Source: Teredinibacter turnerae T7901
GTDB taxonomy: Bacteria > Pseudomonadota > Gammaproteobacteria > Pseudomonadales > Cellvibrionaceae
Reading direction: 5' to 3'
Assembly (NCBI RefSeq): GCF_000023025.1
Contig: NC_012997.1
Location: 4,523,125 to 4,587,124 of the forward strand
DNA: 64,000 bases
The notes below the pieces were generated by a model. That model made no database searches. It was not told the DNA's origin and worked only from the letters and a program-made list of their open reading frames with translations. The position numbers and the translations under genes are program-made. Each line of letters begins with the position of its first letter. The first letter of the stretch is position 1. Shown in pieces: positions 1 to 9,720 of this stretch.

Positions 1-1750
1 CAGATGCATTCAGCTCTGGATTTATCCACAAGGGGCGACCGGTCAGAAATACCGATACCACCGGAATTCCAGCGGCTTTCAATTTTTTAAGCAGTGCTAA
101 ATCGCTGTGGGAATTAACCTGGTATTCCAACGAGCCAAGATCGCCTTGCCCCTCCGCATAGGGATTTTCGCCGAACACCACGATGGCCACATCGGGCTTT
201 TGGCCGAAACTTCCATCCGCACTCAGGGTAATTTTACCGCCCGCCTGCTCCACCTGAGCAGCGAGCCCGGCGTAAATAGAACTGCCGTTGGGGAAATCAG
301 CATTGGTATTGCCGGTACCTTGCCAGGTTATGGTCCAGCCACCACTTTGTTTACCTATGTTGTCAGCACCATCGCCCGCAACCAAAATATTGGCCGTTGG
401 CGAAATTGGCAATAACGCGCCTTTATTTTTTAATAGCACCAGTGATTCGCGCACAGCTTGGCGGGCGATTTCGCGATGTGCGTCACTGGCCAGCACATCG
501 GCTTTGCCTGCGTAGGCACGAGTCGACGGCGCGCCGACATCGTCAAACAGGCCTGCACGAAATTTTACACGTAAAATTCTACGTACGGCATCGTCCAGAC
601 GCGCCATGGAAATTTCACCAGACTTCACTTGCGCGACAGTATTTTCGTACATGCCCTGCCAGTCGTCCGGTACCATAATCATATCCACACCCGCATTGAT
701 AGACGCCGCGCAACTGATATTGGTACAACCGTCAACCTGGCCGTGTCCATTCCAATCGCCAACCACAAAGCCATCGAAGCCCATACGATTTTTCAACACT
801 TCGGTTAACAGGTAGTGATTGCCGTGCATTTTCAAACCGTGCCAGCTATTAAAGGAAGCCATAATCGTTTGCACACCGGCTTCAATTGCCGCGACATAAC
901 CCTGCGCGTGTAAACGGATAAGTGCGTCTTCGCTGGCAAGATTATTTCCCTGATCGTCGCCTTTATCGGTACCGCCATCGCCAAGGAAGTGTTTGGCCGT
1001 ACCAATCACATGACCATCACGCAGAAAATCCTCCGCGTCTACCTCGCCTTGCATACCATTTACGTAGGCTTTGGCATAGGCAGTAACCAGTTGTGGATCT
1101 TCGCTGAAACCTTCGTAGGTGCGGCCCCAGCGGTCATCGCGCACAACCGCGACGGTTGGTGCGAATACCCAATCGATACCGGTTGCGGCAACTTCCTGCG
1201 CAGTCGCCGCTGCGATTTGCTTAATCAATTCAGCATTATGGGTCGCGCCAAGAGCAATATTGTGCGGGAACAGCGTTGCACCGATTACGTTGTTGTGACC
1301 GTGGACGGCATCGGTTCCCCAGATAGCAGGAATAGCGGTCTCGGCATTTGGCGCTGCTTTGGATGCCTCGTAATAGGCATCCGCAAGTGCCACCCAATCG
1401 GCGACGCTCGCGTGTTTATTGTTTTGGGGGAATGCGCCACCGCCATTAAGGATTGAACCAAAACGGTATTCGGCAAATTGCGCGGGCGAAATACTGCGAA
1501 TTTCTGGTTGAATAATTTGCGCAACTTTTTCTTCAATCGACATTTTTGCCAGGTAGCGATCATTGATCGTCGCCTCGAGCGCCGGGTCTGACTTAATCGG
1601 GCTTTTTACCTTGGGCCACAATTGGATATTTTTTGAATGAGAATCTGCATGTTGGCGCTGGCTCTCAGACGTGGATTTAGCGTCGTCGGTACTGCAACCT
1701 ACCAATACACTCAGGCAAAGAACTGCAGCCCACAGATGCGACATCGACAT
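1..1750 (-). CDS. GH3 family beta-glucosidase-type lipoprotein, partial (C-terminus off the left edge)
   Basis: The minus-strand frame is open from an ATG at 1750 to the window edge, about 583 codons. The start is preceded by GGAG about 7 nt upstream. The N-terminus is a lipoprotein signal ending in LVGC, so the protein should be membrane-anchored on the periplasmic side. Family signatures of GH3 follow in order: the N-terminal MSIEEKVAQ block, GTDAVHGHNN, FAPTVAVVRDDRWGR, and VVGDWNGHGQ, whose Asp is the expected catalytic nucleophile. The last visible residues (VFLTGRPLWINPELNA) belong to the second, alpha/beta GH3 domain. By family it hydrolyses terminal beta-linked glucose (or related) residues from oligosaccharides. 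In this mannan locus it could act on the glucose units of glucomannan. Family call is firm; exact substrate is inferred. Confidence 0.9.
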   Translation of the reverse strand, partial: MSMSHLWAAVLCLSVLVGCSTDDAKSTSESQRQHADSHSKNIQLWPKVKSPIKSDPALEATINDRYLAKMSIEEKVAQIIQPEIRSISPAQFAEYRFGSILNGGGAFPQNNKHASVADWVALADAYYEASKAAPNAETAIPAIWGTDAVHGHNNVIGATLFPHNIALGATHNAELIKQIAAATAQEVAATGIDWVFAPTVAVVRDDRWGRTYEGFSEDPQLVTAYAKAYVNGMQGEVDAEDFLRDGHVIGTAKHFLGDGGTDKGDDQGNNLASEDALIRLHAQGYVAAIEAGVQTIMASFNSWHGLKMHGNHYLLTEVLKNRMGFDGFVVGDWNGHGQVDGCTNISCAASINAGVDMIMVPDDWQGMYENTVAQVKSGEISMARLDDAVRRILRVKFRAGLFDDVGAPSTRAYAGKADVLASDAHREIARQAVRESLVLLKNKGALLPISPTANILVAGDGADNIGKQSGGWTITWQGTGNTNADFPNGSSIYAGLAAQVEQAGGKITLSADGSFGQKPDVAIVVFGENPYAEGQGDLGSLEYQVNSHSDLALLKKLKAAGIPVVSVFLTGRPLWINPELNAS

Positions 1751-1808
1751 AGTAAACTCCATACGAATACATTCGCTGCAACTACAGCGAGCCATAAATT
1801 AACAAACG

Positions 1809-1852
1809 AGAAAAAACGAGTGGCAGCCGACTAGCTGGCTGGCGTGCCACTC
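1809..1852 (-). terminator. Rho-independent terminator after the first TonB receptor
   Basis: The minus strand has a stem GAGTGGCA/TGCCACTC (1818-1825 pairs with 1845-1852), followed by a T-rich run (GTTTTTTCT, 1809-1817). It lies just after the receptor stop and before the GH3 start, so the GH3 gene probably has its own promoter. Confidence 0.7.
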
Positions 1853-1864
1853 ATGGAGGAGTGA

Positions 1865-4570
1865 TCAGAAGTTGTAACCCAGTCGAACGCCGTAGTATCT
1901 GGGCATACTTAAACTGCCTACTGGCGCGCCAGTGCTGCTGCCGCCCCAATATTGAACGACTTCGTCCGTTGCGTTATTGACAAAGGCTTCCGCATACCAG
2001 TCTTCATCTGCAGATTCATATCGCAGTGACAGGTTCACGGTGTAGTAGGCTTCCTGTTTGTCGTCCATATATTTGATGTCGTCATCATGAATGGCGAAAT
2101 CCAGGTCGTCCGTATGTTTGTCGACGTTCCATATGGTGAGGTAGCTTGAACTCTGCCAATGGACACCCATCCAAGGCTTGAGCGTACCTGCAGCACCGAA
2201 ATCGAAAGTGTGTTCGAAATTAATATTAAATACGTATTCCGGTGTTACTGGCAGCGAGTTTCCCTTCAGGTTAACCGCGAGCAGGTCGTTTTCAGGGTCT
2301 ACAGAACTGGCGTACTCAATACCAAACATAGACTCTGCATCGTAGTCCCACTTGGTATTCCAGTCTTCAACCACTTCAGCTTTGGTCCAAGTCGCGAAAC
2401 CGGTAATACGGCCATGCTCATATGGCGCCCAGTCGAATTCCAGTTCAAGACCTTGAATTTCGGAGCCGGGAACATTCTGGGTATAAAATGCGATGAGTGG
2501 CACCACATCCCAAACCAGAACCGGTTCGTTGGTATCCGGGTCCAGCACTGGTTGGCCGTTTTCATCTTCCTCGTTCACCAATCGGTGAATCTGCCCTAAA
2601 GAACCCGGAGACGCGTACTGCATATTTTCGTAATCGGAATAAAAATAGGTCGCGCTGAAATTCAGACTGCCATCTAATAACACCGATTTACCACCCAGTT
2701 CGAAGGTACCCACCGTTTCCGGATCGTAACTGGTAACGTGAATAATTCTTTCGCCAGTGTATTGATCCACCACGTTAACCACATCGCCAATACCACCAGC
2801 TTTAAAGCCAGTGGCGTAAGAGGTGTAGATCATGGTGTCGTCGGTCAGGTTGTAGTCGAACCCGATGCGGTAGTCTGTGCTAGTCCAATCCCCTTTGTTA
2901 TCGTTAGTGTATACACCAGAGGTATACATGGTTTTATCTTCGTAAAAATCAGCTGGCAGCTGGTTGTAAATATCCCGCGCGCCATATGCAACCGTGGTAC
3001 AGCCGTCGTCGTTATTGCAATCCAGGTTGCGCCCGCCATTGTCCTCTTTGGTTTCTGAGCTAAAACGTCCGCCCAAAATCAGGTGCAGCTTATCGGTAAT
3101 GTCGTAAGTGCCCTGGGAGAAAATGGCGTAAGCGTCAGTGGTACGGTTTGGCTGATCCCAGAAGGTTTTACCATCCATCGAGTTGTTAAAGTAGCCGGCG
3201 GTTGTGGTTTGCTCGTGGAAATAGTTTAAACCCACAATCCAGGTGTAATTATCTGCATCTGTGGATTTAAACTGTAGTTCGTGGTAATTGGATTCCGAAC
3301 CGGTGCCGTCCAAAAAGAACATACTCTGGTCGTAGAGGTTGATACCACCATCGCTATCAATTGCGGATTCACGTGCAATTTTTTCGAAACCAAACACGTA
3401 GCTGATATCCATAAAACTGGTCGCAGACCAGTCCACCGTACCGCGCACGTTGTCGATATCCAACTTCAATTTTCCAGGTACGTTAACTGAAACCTGATAG
3501 TTGTCATTCGTTGGGAATCGGGCACTGCAGTCGGTTAACTCTCCGGTCTGATTACCATCGTCATCACGGGCCTGGCGACCGCGCATTTTGTCGCAGTTCA
3601 AAAGATTAATACCGCCAGCGCTGTCGTTGACAAACTTCTGGTAGGACACATCAACCGACAGACTATCGACGGGGTCCCATGCCAGAGACGCCCTATAAGC
3701 GTACTCGTTAACCGAGCCATAAAAATCACTGGGGTCCGCTTTCACCACCTCACGGCGAGGTGTACCAGACCAATCTGAGGATGCCCAGTCAATCCACCAG
3801 TTCGTGCTGGTCTGAGCATAGAACTCACGCTCCCCATCACCCAGCTCAGGTGAGTTGCGAACCTCGTCTGGCAGGTAACGCGTATCAAACTGATTGGGGT
3901 CGTAATATCCTTTCAGATAGGAGTCGCGCTTTTGACCTTTTGCGGCGAACCGCAACGCAAAGGTATCGGACACTGGAATATTAACAACACCGGTTAACTC
4001 ACGGTTATTCCAGCGCGCAAGCTCCGTCGACACACTTGCCTCGAACTCTTCAGTGCTGGCGCGATTGGTAATCACGTTAATGCTACCGACGGTAGAGTTT
4101 CGCCCGAACAATGTGCCCTGGGGACCACGCAAAACTTCGACGCGATCAACATCCAAAAACGTGGCGTTCCAGCTTTGCATCCGCGGTGCGTACACACCAT
4201 CCACATGCAAACCTACCGCTGGGTCGCCCAGCTCGGTCGTGTTAGTAGAACGCACTCCGCGCATAGAAACTACCGGCGTAGACTGGCCGTTATCCATTTG
4301 AATACTGAGGTTGGGTACCAGGTCACCCAGGTCTTTGATATTGGTAACCCCTTGTCGATCCAGCGCTGCCGCATCTAGCGCAGACACTGCAACGGGAGTT
4401 TCCATAAGACTGGTTTCACGTTTAAAGGCCGTGACAATAACTTCTTCGACGACCGTTTTATTACTGCTTACTTTATTGTTTTCTGTTGCTTCATCCTGCG
4501 CGAGAGCTGGCAGTGCAAGCCCACTGTTAATTAGCGCAATAGAGATAGCCAGGAGTTTTCGAGATTGCAT
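1865..4570 (-). CDS. TonB-dependent outer membrane receptor (oligosaccharide uptake candidate)
   Basis: About 901 residues from the ATG at 4570, which has GGGGA about 8 nt upstream. The open frame extends to 4648, but the inner start gives a clean signal peptide cut after LPALAQ. A TonB-box-like segment (EEVIVTAFKR) follows. A plug domain of about 110 residues carries the usual VRSTNTT, GLHVDGVY and VEVLRGPQGTLFGRNS signatures. The rest is a beta-barrel ending in a terminal Phe (GVRLGYNF), the normal signal for outer-membrane insertion. It sits between the LytTR regulator gene and the GH3 gene, so a role in uptake of mannan-derived oligosaccharides is inferred. TonB receptors also carry siderophores or vitamins, so the ligand is not shown by the sequence. 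Confidence 0.9.
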   Translation of the reverse strand: MQSRKLLAISIALINSGLALPALAQDEATENNKVSSNKTVVEEVIVTAFKRETSLMETPVAVSALDAAALDRQGVTNIKDLGDLVPNLSIQMDNGQSTPVVSMRGVRSTNTTELGDPAVGLHVDGVYAPRMQSWNATFLDVDRVEVLRGPQGTLFGRNSTVGSINVITNRASTEEFEASVSTELARWNNRELTGVVNIPVSDTFALRFAAKGQKRDSYLKGYYDPNQFDTRYLPDEVRNSPELGDGEREFYAQTSTNWWIDWASSDWSGTPRREVVKADPSDFYGSVNEYAYRASLAWDPVDSLSVDVSYQKFVNDSAGGINLLNCDKMRGRQARDDDGNQTGELTDCSARFPTNDNYQVSVNVPGKLKLDIDNVRGTVDWSATSFMDISYVFGFEKIARESAIDSDGGINLYDQSMFFLDGTGSESNYHELQFKSTDADNYTWIVGLNYFHEQTTTAGYFNNSMDGKTFWDQPNRTTDAYAIFSQGTYDITDKLHLILGGRFSSETKEDNGGRNLDCNNDDGCTTVAYGARDIYNQLPADFYEDKTMYTSGVYTNDNKGDWTSTDYRIGFDYNLTDDTMIYTSYATGFKAGGIGDVVNVVDQYTGERIIHVTSYDPETVGTFELGGKSVLLDGSLNFSATYFYSDYENMQYASPGSLGQIHRLVNEEDENGQPVLDPDTNEPVLVWDVVPLIAFYTQNVPGSEIQGLELEFDWAPYEHGRITGFATWTKAEVVEDWNTKWDYDAESMFGIEYASSVDPENDLLAVNLKGNSLPVTPEYVFNINFEHTFDFGAAGTLKPWMGVHWQSSSYLTIWNVDKHTDDLDFAIHDDDIKYMDDKQEAYYTVNLSLRYESADEDWYAEAFVNNATDEVVQYWGGSSTGAPVGSLSMPRYYGVRLGYNF

Positions 4571-4714
4571 TATACGATTCCCCACGTAGGTTATTATTTT
4601 TGTCTTCGGAAAATTCCTAAAGGGTTTTATTACAGTCGCATAAAGCATTTGTAAATAATATCGATAAACGACAAAGCGGACTTAGCATGCGGCAGGACGG
4701 GATTGTGCACGCCA

Positions 4715-5485
4715 TCAAGCGAGATGGGATATTTCCTTTCGGTAATTCCTGCTAACTTTTAATTCCTCACCGCAATGTAACAGCAGACGACTCTCGCCTT
4801 TGGTTAACGGAATAATTTGTTTTATCTGATCAATGTTGACGATAGTAGAGCGGTGTATTCGGCGAAAGTGATTGCCGTTCAAAATTTTTTCCAGCTGCTT
4901 CATGGTGCAGCGCATAATGTGGGTTTCGCCTTTACTGTGCACACAAATGTAATCTCCGGCGGCATCGATCCAGTCAATTTCATGTTGCGGCACCAGCAAT
5001 ACGCCATCGTTTTCACGGATCGCGAGGCGCGCGGTCTCCCAGGTATTTTCAGGTTCTGCCTCCTTGAGCACCCCCAGTGCTTTTAACAAATTGCCCTTGT
5101 AGCTATCATCGACAATCGTCAATCGCTGAAAAACCCGCGCTACCGCATGGCGAATGCGATCTTCACTAAAAGGTTTTAACAGGTAATCCACCGCGTGCAG
5201 GTTAAACGCTTCGACCGCGTACTGGTTAAACGCAGTTGTAAATACTATGAGCGGCACAACATCCGCCTGCAGCTTTTTGACCAGCTCTATACCGTTCAGT
5301 ATTGGCATTTCAATATCCAGAAACACCACGTCTGGCTCCAACTGCTGAATAAGTTCCAAACCGCGCTGGCCATTGCGGGCAGTGCCCACTATTTTTACAT
5401 TGTCCATTTCGGTCAGCATGGAGACCGTAAGGTCCAAAGCCAGAGGCTCATCTTCGACAATAACGGCAGAGATCGCTTGTTGCAT
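4715..5485 (-). CDS. LytTR-family response regulator
   Basis: 256 residues from the ATG at 5485, which has a perfect AGGAGG 6 nt upstream; this RBS lies directly on the stop codon of the kinase gene, 10 nt away, so the two are translationally linked. An N-terminal receiver domain has the acidic pair E11/D12, the phospho-acceptor D57 in VFLDIEMP, the T in FTTAF and K in LLKPF. The C-terminal ~100 residues form a LytTR DNA-binding domain (WIDAAGDYICVHSKG, RIHRSTIVNIDQI). This class binds direct repeats at promoters. With the adjacent kinase it forms a two-component system that probably senses a signal linked to mannan use or cell envelope state; the target is not visible here. Confidence 0.93.
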   Translation of the reverse strand: MQQAISAVIVEDEPLALDLTVSMLTEMDNVKIVGTARNGQRGLELIQQLEPDVVFLDIEMPILNGIELVKKLQADVVPLIVFTTAFNQYAVEAFNLHAVDYLLKPFSEDRIRHAVARVFQRLTIVDDSYKGNLLKALGVLKEAEPENTWETARLAIRENDGVLLVPQHEIDWIDAAGDYICVHSKGETHIMRCTMKQLEKILNGNHFRRIHRSTIVNIDQIKQIIPLTKGESRLLLHCGEELKVSRNYRKEISHLA

Positions 5486-5495
5486 TGTCAGCCTC

Positions 5496-6755
5496 CTAGC
5501 ACTCGCTAAACAGTACGTGCGGAATGCGTAACTTGACCTGAGCGCCACCAGCTTCCCGGTTACGCATGTCCAGCTTGCTTTCTTCGCCATAGAGCAGATG
5601 GAGCCGTTCCCGCGTGTTGCGCAGCCCGACACCGCGGCCCGAGGTGGTTTGTTCCACACTGGAAAATCCGGGGCCGTCGTCGGCCACCACAATAGTTAGT
5701 ACGCCCTTGGCGACAAAGCCCTGAATTTTTATCTCCCCGCCATCCTCTTTATTGGCGATACCGTATTTAACTGCGTTCTCAATCAATGGTTGCAACAATA
5801 AACTTGGCACAGCACTGCGTCGCGCCTCGGGCGTAACTTCCACGCGCACGCTCAATCGGTCAGCAAATCTGGCCTGCTCTATCTGCAAATACAAGGTCAG
5901 CGCATGTAGCTCCTGCTCCAAAGACGTTTGTAACTTCGGATCGTTAGCCAGTGAGAAGCGCAAAAATTCCGATAGGCGAACTAGCATTTCACGCGCTTTA
6001 CTATTTTCTTTAAGATGAACCAGCGCGGAAATAGCATTGAGTGTATTAAAGAGAAAATGCGGGTTCAGCTGATAACGCAACATTTTAAGTTGCGCCTCTT
6101 TGGCCGTGGTTTCTGCCTCCAGGCGCTTGAGGTGCTCCTCGCGCCGGTCCGCGTCCAGACGAAGTGAGAACACCAACTGAGCCTGACGCTCCTGGTAAAG
6201 CTTGATACTGTAATAGAGTGCAGCCCAGCACGAAAAAATAAAAAAGCTGGGGTAGAACCAACCACCAAACTCGGTGGAAAGCAGATTCTCTTTATGATCG
6301 AGCCACATAAAGGCAATCATGCGCAGTAACGTCCATACGGTTGCTCCTGCAACGACTGCCATAGCGGTCACGAATATGCGCAACGCTACGTTTTTCTGCC
6401 AAAGCGCTTTGAATATCCAACGCAGAGGTAAAGTCACCGCCAAACCAATTATCGATTGCAAAATGGTGTGTACGATGTGTTGCCAGTAAATGGTGTTGTA
6501 GTAAAGCGTTAACGATAGAAAGGTAAAAACGGCTACGCCTGTCCAGCCAAAGAGCTGCAGTATCCAAAACTGCATGCCGTAATCGCGGTCGATTTTGTCC
6601 AGCCATTCATGAGCGCCGGAGTGGGTGTGCTGTGCTGCCCTCATTCTTATATCCGCACTATGTTCATCGGCGAATAGTTTACGAATTACCGCGGACTGTT
6701 GGATGCGGGACGCCGCAAAGCGGACTTTTTGCACGACAAAAGGGACTCTAGCCAT
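5496..6755 (-). CDS. LytS/YehU-type membrane sensor histidine kinase
   Basis: 419 residues. Four or more hydrophobic segments lie at about residues 62-180, with no obvious large periplasmic domain. A short coiled linker (about 200-225) leads into the His_kinase (PF06580-type) domain with QLNPHFLFNTLNAIS; the phospho-acceptor is H233. The C-terminal ATPase domain shows PLIENAVKYG (N box) and DDGPG plus GVGLRNTRERL (G boxes). It is the partner of the downstream LytTR regulator. The start is uncertain: the longer frame begins at 6755 without a good RBS, and an internal ATG at 6644 is an alternative that keeps all membrane segments. Confidence 0.9.
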   Translation of the reverse strand: MARVPFVVQKVRFAASRIQQSAVIRKLFADEHSADIRMRAAQHTHSGAHEWLDKIDRDYGMQFWILQLFGWTGVAVFTFLSLTLYYNTIYWQHIVHTILQSIIGLAVTLPLRWIFKALWQKNVALRIFVTAMAVVAGATVWTLLRMIAFMWLDHKENLLSTEFGGWFYPSFFIFSCWAALYYSIKLYQERQAQLVFSLRLDADRREEHLKRLEAETTAKEAQLKMLRYQLNPHFLFNTLNAISALVHLKENSKAREMLVRLSEFLRFSLANDPKLQTSLEQELHALTLYLQIEQARFADRLSVRVEVTPEARRSAVPSLLLQPLIENAVKYGIANKEDGGEIKIQGFVAKGVLTIVVADDGPGFSSVEQTTSGRGVGLRNTRERLHLLYGEESKLDMRNREAGGAQVKLRIPHVLFSEC

Positions 6756-6850
6756 CGCGATTGGAATTTTTATTGTTTTTAGAATTGTGCTCTAACGACC
6801 ACTTAGACCTTTTGAGTCAAATGGGGTAGAGCCTGTTTACGTTATCAATG

Positions 6851-6860
6851 TATACGTATA
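6851..6860. promoter_or_regulatory. Perfect 10-bp palindrome TATACGTATA, possible operator
   Basis: It lies in the 195-bp gap between the GH5 stop and the kinase start, about 95 nt upstream of the kinase gene. A self-complementary AT-rich site in this position could bind a dimeric regulator of the kinase-regulator pair. It could also be chance. Confidence 0.25.
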
Positions 6861-6950
6861 AAGGGATATTGCCATCAGTTCGACAACTCTGGCAAGGCAG
6901 AGCTGTGAACTGTTAGCAGTTTTTAGGATTTACTCATCGCTTAGCGACTG

Positions 6951-8471
6951 TCAGTGTTCGACGCGAAAAGTCTGGATATTAGAGGGTGCGGATTCGCCGC
7001 TTTCGTTGCCGGCGAAAACCCGGTAACGGTAAAGACCTGGCGTGAGTTGCTCATCGAGATAGAGCGGGGCTTGCGCCGGGTCGTATTGCTGCATCCCGTC
7101 GCTTAGGTCGGAAGCGCGGGTTATCCATTCGCTCCAGCAGGGAATGAACCCCAAACAACGCTTGCGTACAGATCGTTCGATACGGTAGTACCTGCCGACC
7201 GGTGCTCCCAGCCAGCGCAATGCGCCCGCTTCGGTGATTTCACGCAGAACCGGAGGTTCCGGTACCGGCAGCGGCGGTGGTCCGGACTGCCCATCTTGTT
7301 GGGCCTGCGCGAGGCGCACCAAATCAATAACTGCTTGCTCCTGATTACTCTCTCCCTCGGGGAACCCGGGTAGATGATAGCTAAAATGCCCGTTGTACTC
7401 TCGGTGCCAATAAAACCCACCGTTGTGGCGATGCCCGCGCCCTCCCCAGATAAAAGCACCTGAGGCTTTGTGACCCTGGTAGTCCGCAAATACCACGGCC
7501 TGCATTATTTCGTGTAAACCAGCCGCATCGCGCAAACCGAATTCCCCCACCATGTAGGCTTTTTCCCCTCCCACGGTAGCAAGATCCAGACTGACCTGTT
7601 CAGGCCGGTTATTGTTGTTAGTGGTATAGAAATGGTTGGAAATAATATCCACGTTTGGGTCGGTCAAAGATTCGGGAATGATTTTCAGATAGGTACCATC
7701 GACTACCAGTTGGTCTGGAGCGATTCGCTTGATGAGCGCCGCTGTTTCCCGCACAAAATCTGCCGTCGATCCTTTGAGCTCATTACCGGTTTCCCACGCC
7801 ATAATGGCTTTTTCGCGGTTGTAAGGTCGCCCGGTCAGGGTATTTTTACGGGTAAGCACCTGAGTGATAACGTGCGTATAAGCCTTATATGTCTGGCTTT
7901 CCAGACGATAAAAATCATCGCCGGATTCGCCGTAAAACGCGGCCAGTTGCTCGCGGCCCCCCCACCACTGCCAGTGATCAATAAACGGTAAAATCAACCG
8001 CAATTGATATTCATCTGCCAGAGCAATCATGCGGTCGTAATGCCGCATCGCGGTTTCATTAAGCACAGGCATACCACCCGGCTCTGTCGGCGGGAGTATG
8101 TGGGTTTCCCTACCACAGGCATTGTCAAAAGGCGTTGCAACAGACAATACGTACACCCGCATTGCTTTATGTCCGGTGCGCACCAGCGACTTAATCCAGT
8201 TCTCCTGCTCTTGCGGTGTCGGCCATTTAAAATATTGGCCCCACCCCCGAGGATCGGCCTTGCACACCCCCTTTGCGTCATCCTCAATGCGATGCAGCTC
8301 CGGCATGTGAATACCCGCAAAACGAAACACCTCTTCGCCATCATACAGGCGCGAACCCTCGCGGGTAATGTAGTTATCGAAACTACCAAACGCCTGACCC
8401 GCAAACAAACACAGCAATGCAACAGCCGCACACGTCCGGCGATGGAACGTCAATCTATTAATGAATTTCAC
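6951..8471 (-). CDS. Secreted GH5 mannanase/mannosidase
   Basis: 506 residues. A signal peptide ends near AGQAFG. The catalytic (beta/alpha)8 domain spans about residues 35-385. The predicted acid/base is E231 in WETGNEL and the nucleophile E310 in MVGEFGL. The large aromatic patch (DHWQWWGG) and overall look match the GH5 mannanase group (GH5_7-like). A proline-rich linker (GPPPLPVPEPP) leads to a ~90-residue C-terminal fibronectin-III-like domain. By family it cleaves beta-1,4-mannosidic bonds; whether it acts internally or from the chain end cannot be told. Its start overlaps the GH27 stop by 14 nt, so both are probably co-translated on one mRNA. Confidence 0.87.
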   Translation of the reverse strand: MKFINRLTFHRRTCAAVALLCLFAGQAFGSFDNYITREGSRLYDGEEVFRFAGIHMPELHRIEDDAKGVCKADPRGWGQYFKWPTPQEQENWIKSLVRTGHKAMRVYVLSVATPFDNACGRETHILPPTEPGGMPVLNETAMRHYDRMIALADEYQLRLILPFIDHWQWWGGREQLAAFYGESGDDFYRLESQTYKAYTHVITQVLTRKNTLTGRPYNREKAIMAWETGNELKGSTADFVRETAALIKRIAPDQLVVDGTYLKIIPESLTDPNVDIISNHFYTTNNNNRPEQVSLDLATVGGEKAYMVGEFGLRDAAGLHEIMQAVVFADYQGHKASGAFIWGGRGHRHNGGFYWHREYNGHFSYHLPGFPEGESNQEQAVIDLVRLAQAQQDGQSGPPPLPVPEPPVLREITEAGALRWLGAPVGRYYRIERSVRKRCLGFIPCWSEWITRASDLSDGMQQYDPAQAPLYLDEQLTPGLYRYRVFAGNESGESAPSNIQTFRVEH

Positions 8472-9693
8472 TGGTGATTTTTTCCAACCGATACAGTTTT
8501 ACTGCGTGAGGTTCCACTGAGACACGCAGCGAAGATTTTGTCGTGCCGGCAGATTTGTTCGCCCACAGATCGAAAATTTTGTACCGGGAATTTGCAAAAC
8601 CCGCGGTATAAAATTGTCCGTTGCCCGGAAAGTCCGGGTCAACAACATTTTCGTTGCGCCAGTCAAACGATACGCCTGCCTTTTTATCGCCCCGATTAAG
8701 AATCATCATTGCCCATTGTTTATCCTGCAAGGGCTTAAACCAAATCTCCACATCGTTCTGCGTTTTATATTTAAAAGCCTGCACGCCAAGCGCATCCTGG
8801 TTTACCGCGATAACTTCTGAATGCGTCAGTATTTTTTGGGTGGATTTTGACATGCTTCTTAAGTCGTTGCCGGCAATCAATGGCGCGGCCAGCATCGCCC
8901 ATATAGAAAAATGCGCGCGATCTTCATGTTCGCTCATCCCGTTGCCCACTTCCATCATGTCCGGGTCATTCCAGTGGTCTGGCCCCGCGTACTGTCGTAA
9001 CCCGTCCTGCATATCCAAAATGCGCAAAATACCCCAGGACGACCAGCTCCCATGGTCCACTTCACAATCCCAGCAATTAATAATATCGCCTGTGGTGCGC
9101 CAAAGATGGCCCATCTCTTTGCCCCACAACCAGGGTTTATTGTCACCCCACTCACAGATACTGAGCACCACTGGTCGGCCGGCGGCTGCAAGTGCATCGC
9201 GCATTGTGCGATAGGCGCCGGGGGCGCTAAGGTTCTCAGTGTTGCACCAATCGTATTTCAGATAATCAATACCCCAGCGGGCATACTGGATCGCGTCCTG
9301 ATATTCATGGCCGTTCGACCCAGGTCGCCCGCCACAGGTTTTATTGCCAGCATCGGAATAAATACCCAGTTTCAAACCTTTACTGTGAACATAATCCGCG
9401 AGCGCTTTTATACCGGACGGAAAACGGGTTTTATCTGCCTGAATAAAGCCATTTTCATCGCGCTCGCCATGCCAGCAATCATCGATATTTATGTACTGAT
9501 AACCCGCATCGCGCATACCCGAGGCCACCATTTTATCGGCAATGGTCTTTATCAGGCCCTCATCAATGTCGCAGCCGAAGGTGTTCCAGCTGTTCCAACC
9601 CATTGGCGGCGACAGAGCGAGCCCTTCAAATTTATCTGCCAGAGCCGCCAGCGAAACAAACGGCAACAACGCCAAAATTACGATAGTTTTCAT
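8458..9693 (-). CDS. GH27 alpha-galactosidase, secreted
   Basis: 411 residues from the ATG at 9693 (the open frame begins two codons earlier with TTG). A signal peptide ends near ALADKF. The GH27 signature starts at LSPPMGWNSWN. The nucleophile is D148 in YLKYDWC and the acid/base D203 in WRTTGDI; GPDHWNDPDMMEVG is also conserved. A C-terminal beta domain follows. The enzyme removes alpha-1,6-galactosyl branches from galactomannan and galacto-manno-oligosaccharides, opening the backbone to the neighbouring mannanases. The gene overlaps GH5 by 14 nt and follows the second TonB receptor after 27 nt. Confidence 0.95.
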   Translation of the reverse strand: MKTIVILALLPFVSLAALADKFEGLALSPPMGWNSWNTFGCDIDEGLIKTIADKMVASGMRDAGYQYINIDDCWHGERDENGFIQADKTRFPSGIKALADYVHSKGLKLGIYSDAGNKTCGGRPGSNGHEYQDAIQYARWGIDYLKYDWCNTENLSAPGAYRTMRDALAAAGRPVVLSICEWGDNKPWLWGKEMGHLWRTTGDIINCWDCEVDHGSWSSWGILRILDMQDGLRQYAGPDHWNDPDMMEVGNGMSEHEDRAHFSIWAMLAAPLIAGNDLRSMSKSTQKILTHSEVIAVNQDALGVQAFKYKTQNDVEIWFKPLQDKQWAMMILNRGDKKAGVSFDWRNENVVDPDFPGNGQFYTAGFANSRYKIFDLWANKSAGTTKSSLRVSVEPHAVKLYRLEKITSEIH

Positions 9694-9720
9694 AGTCAAA
9701 ATAGCTCGTATATCGCAGGG

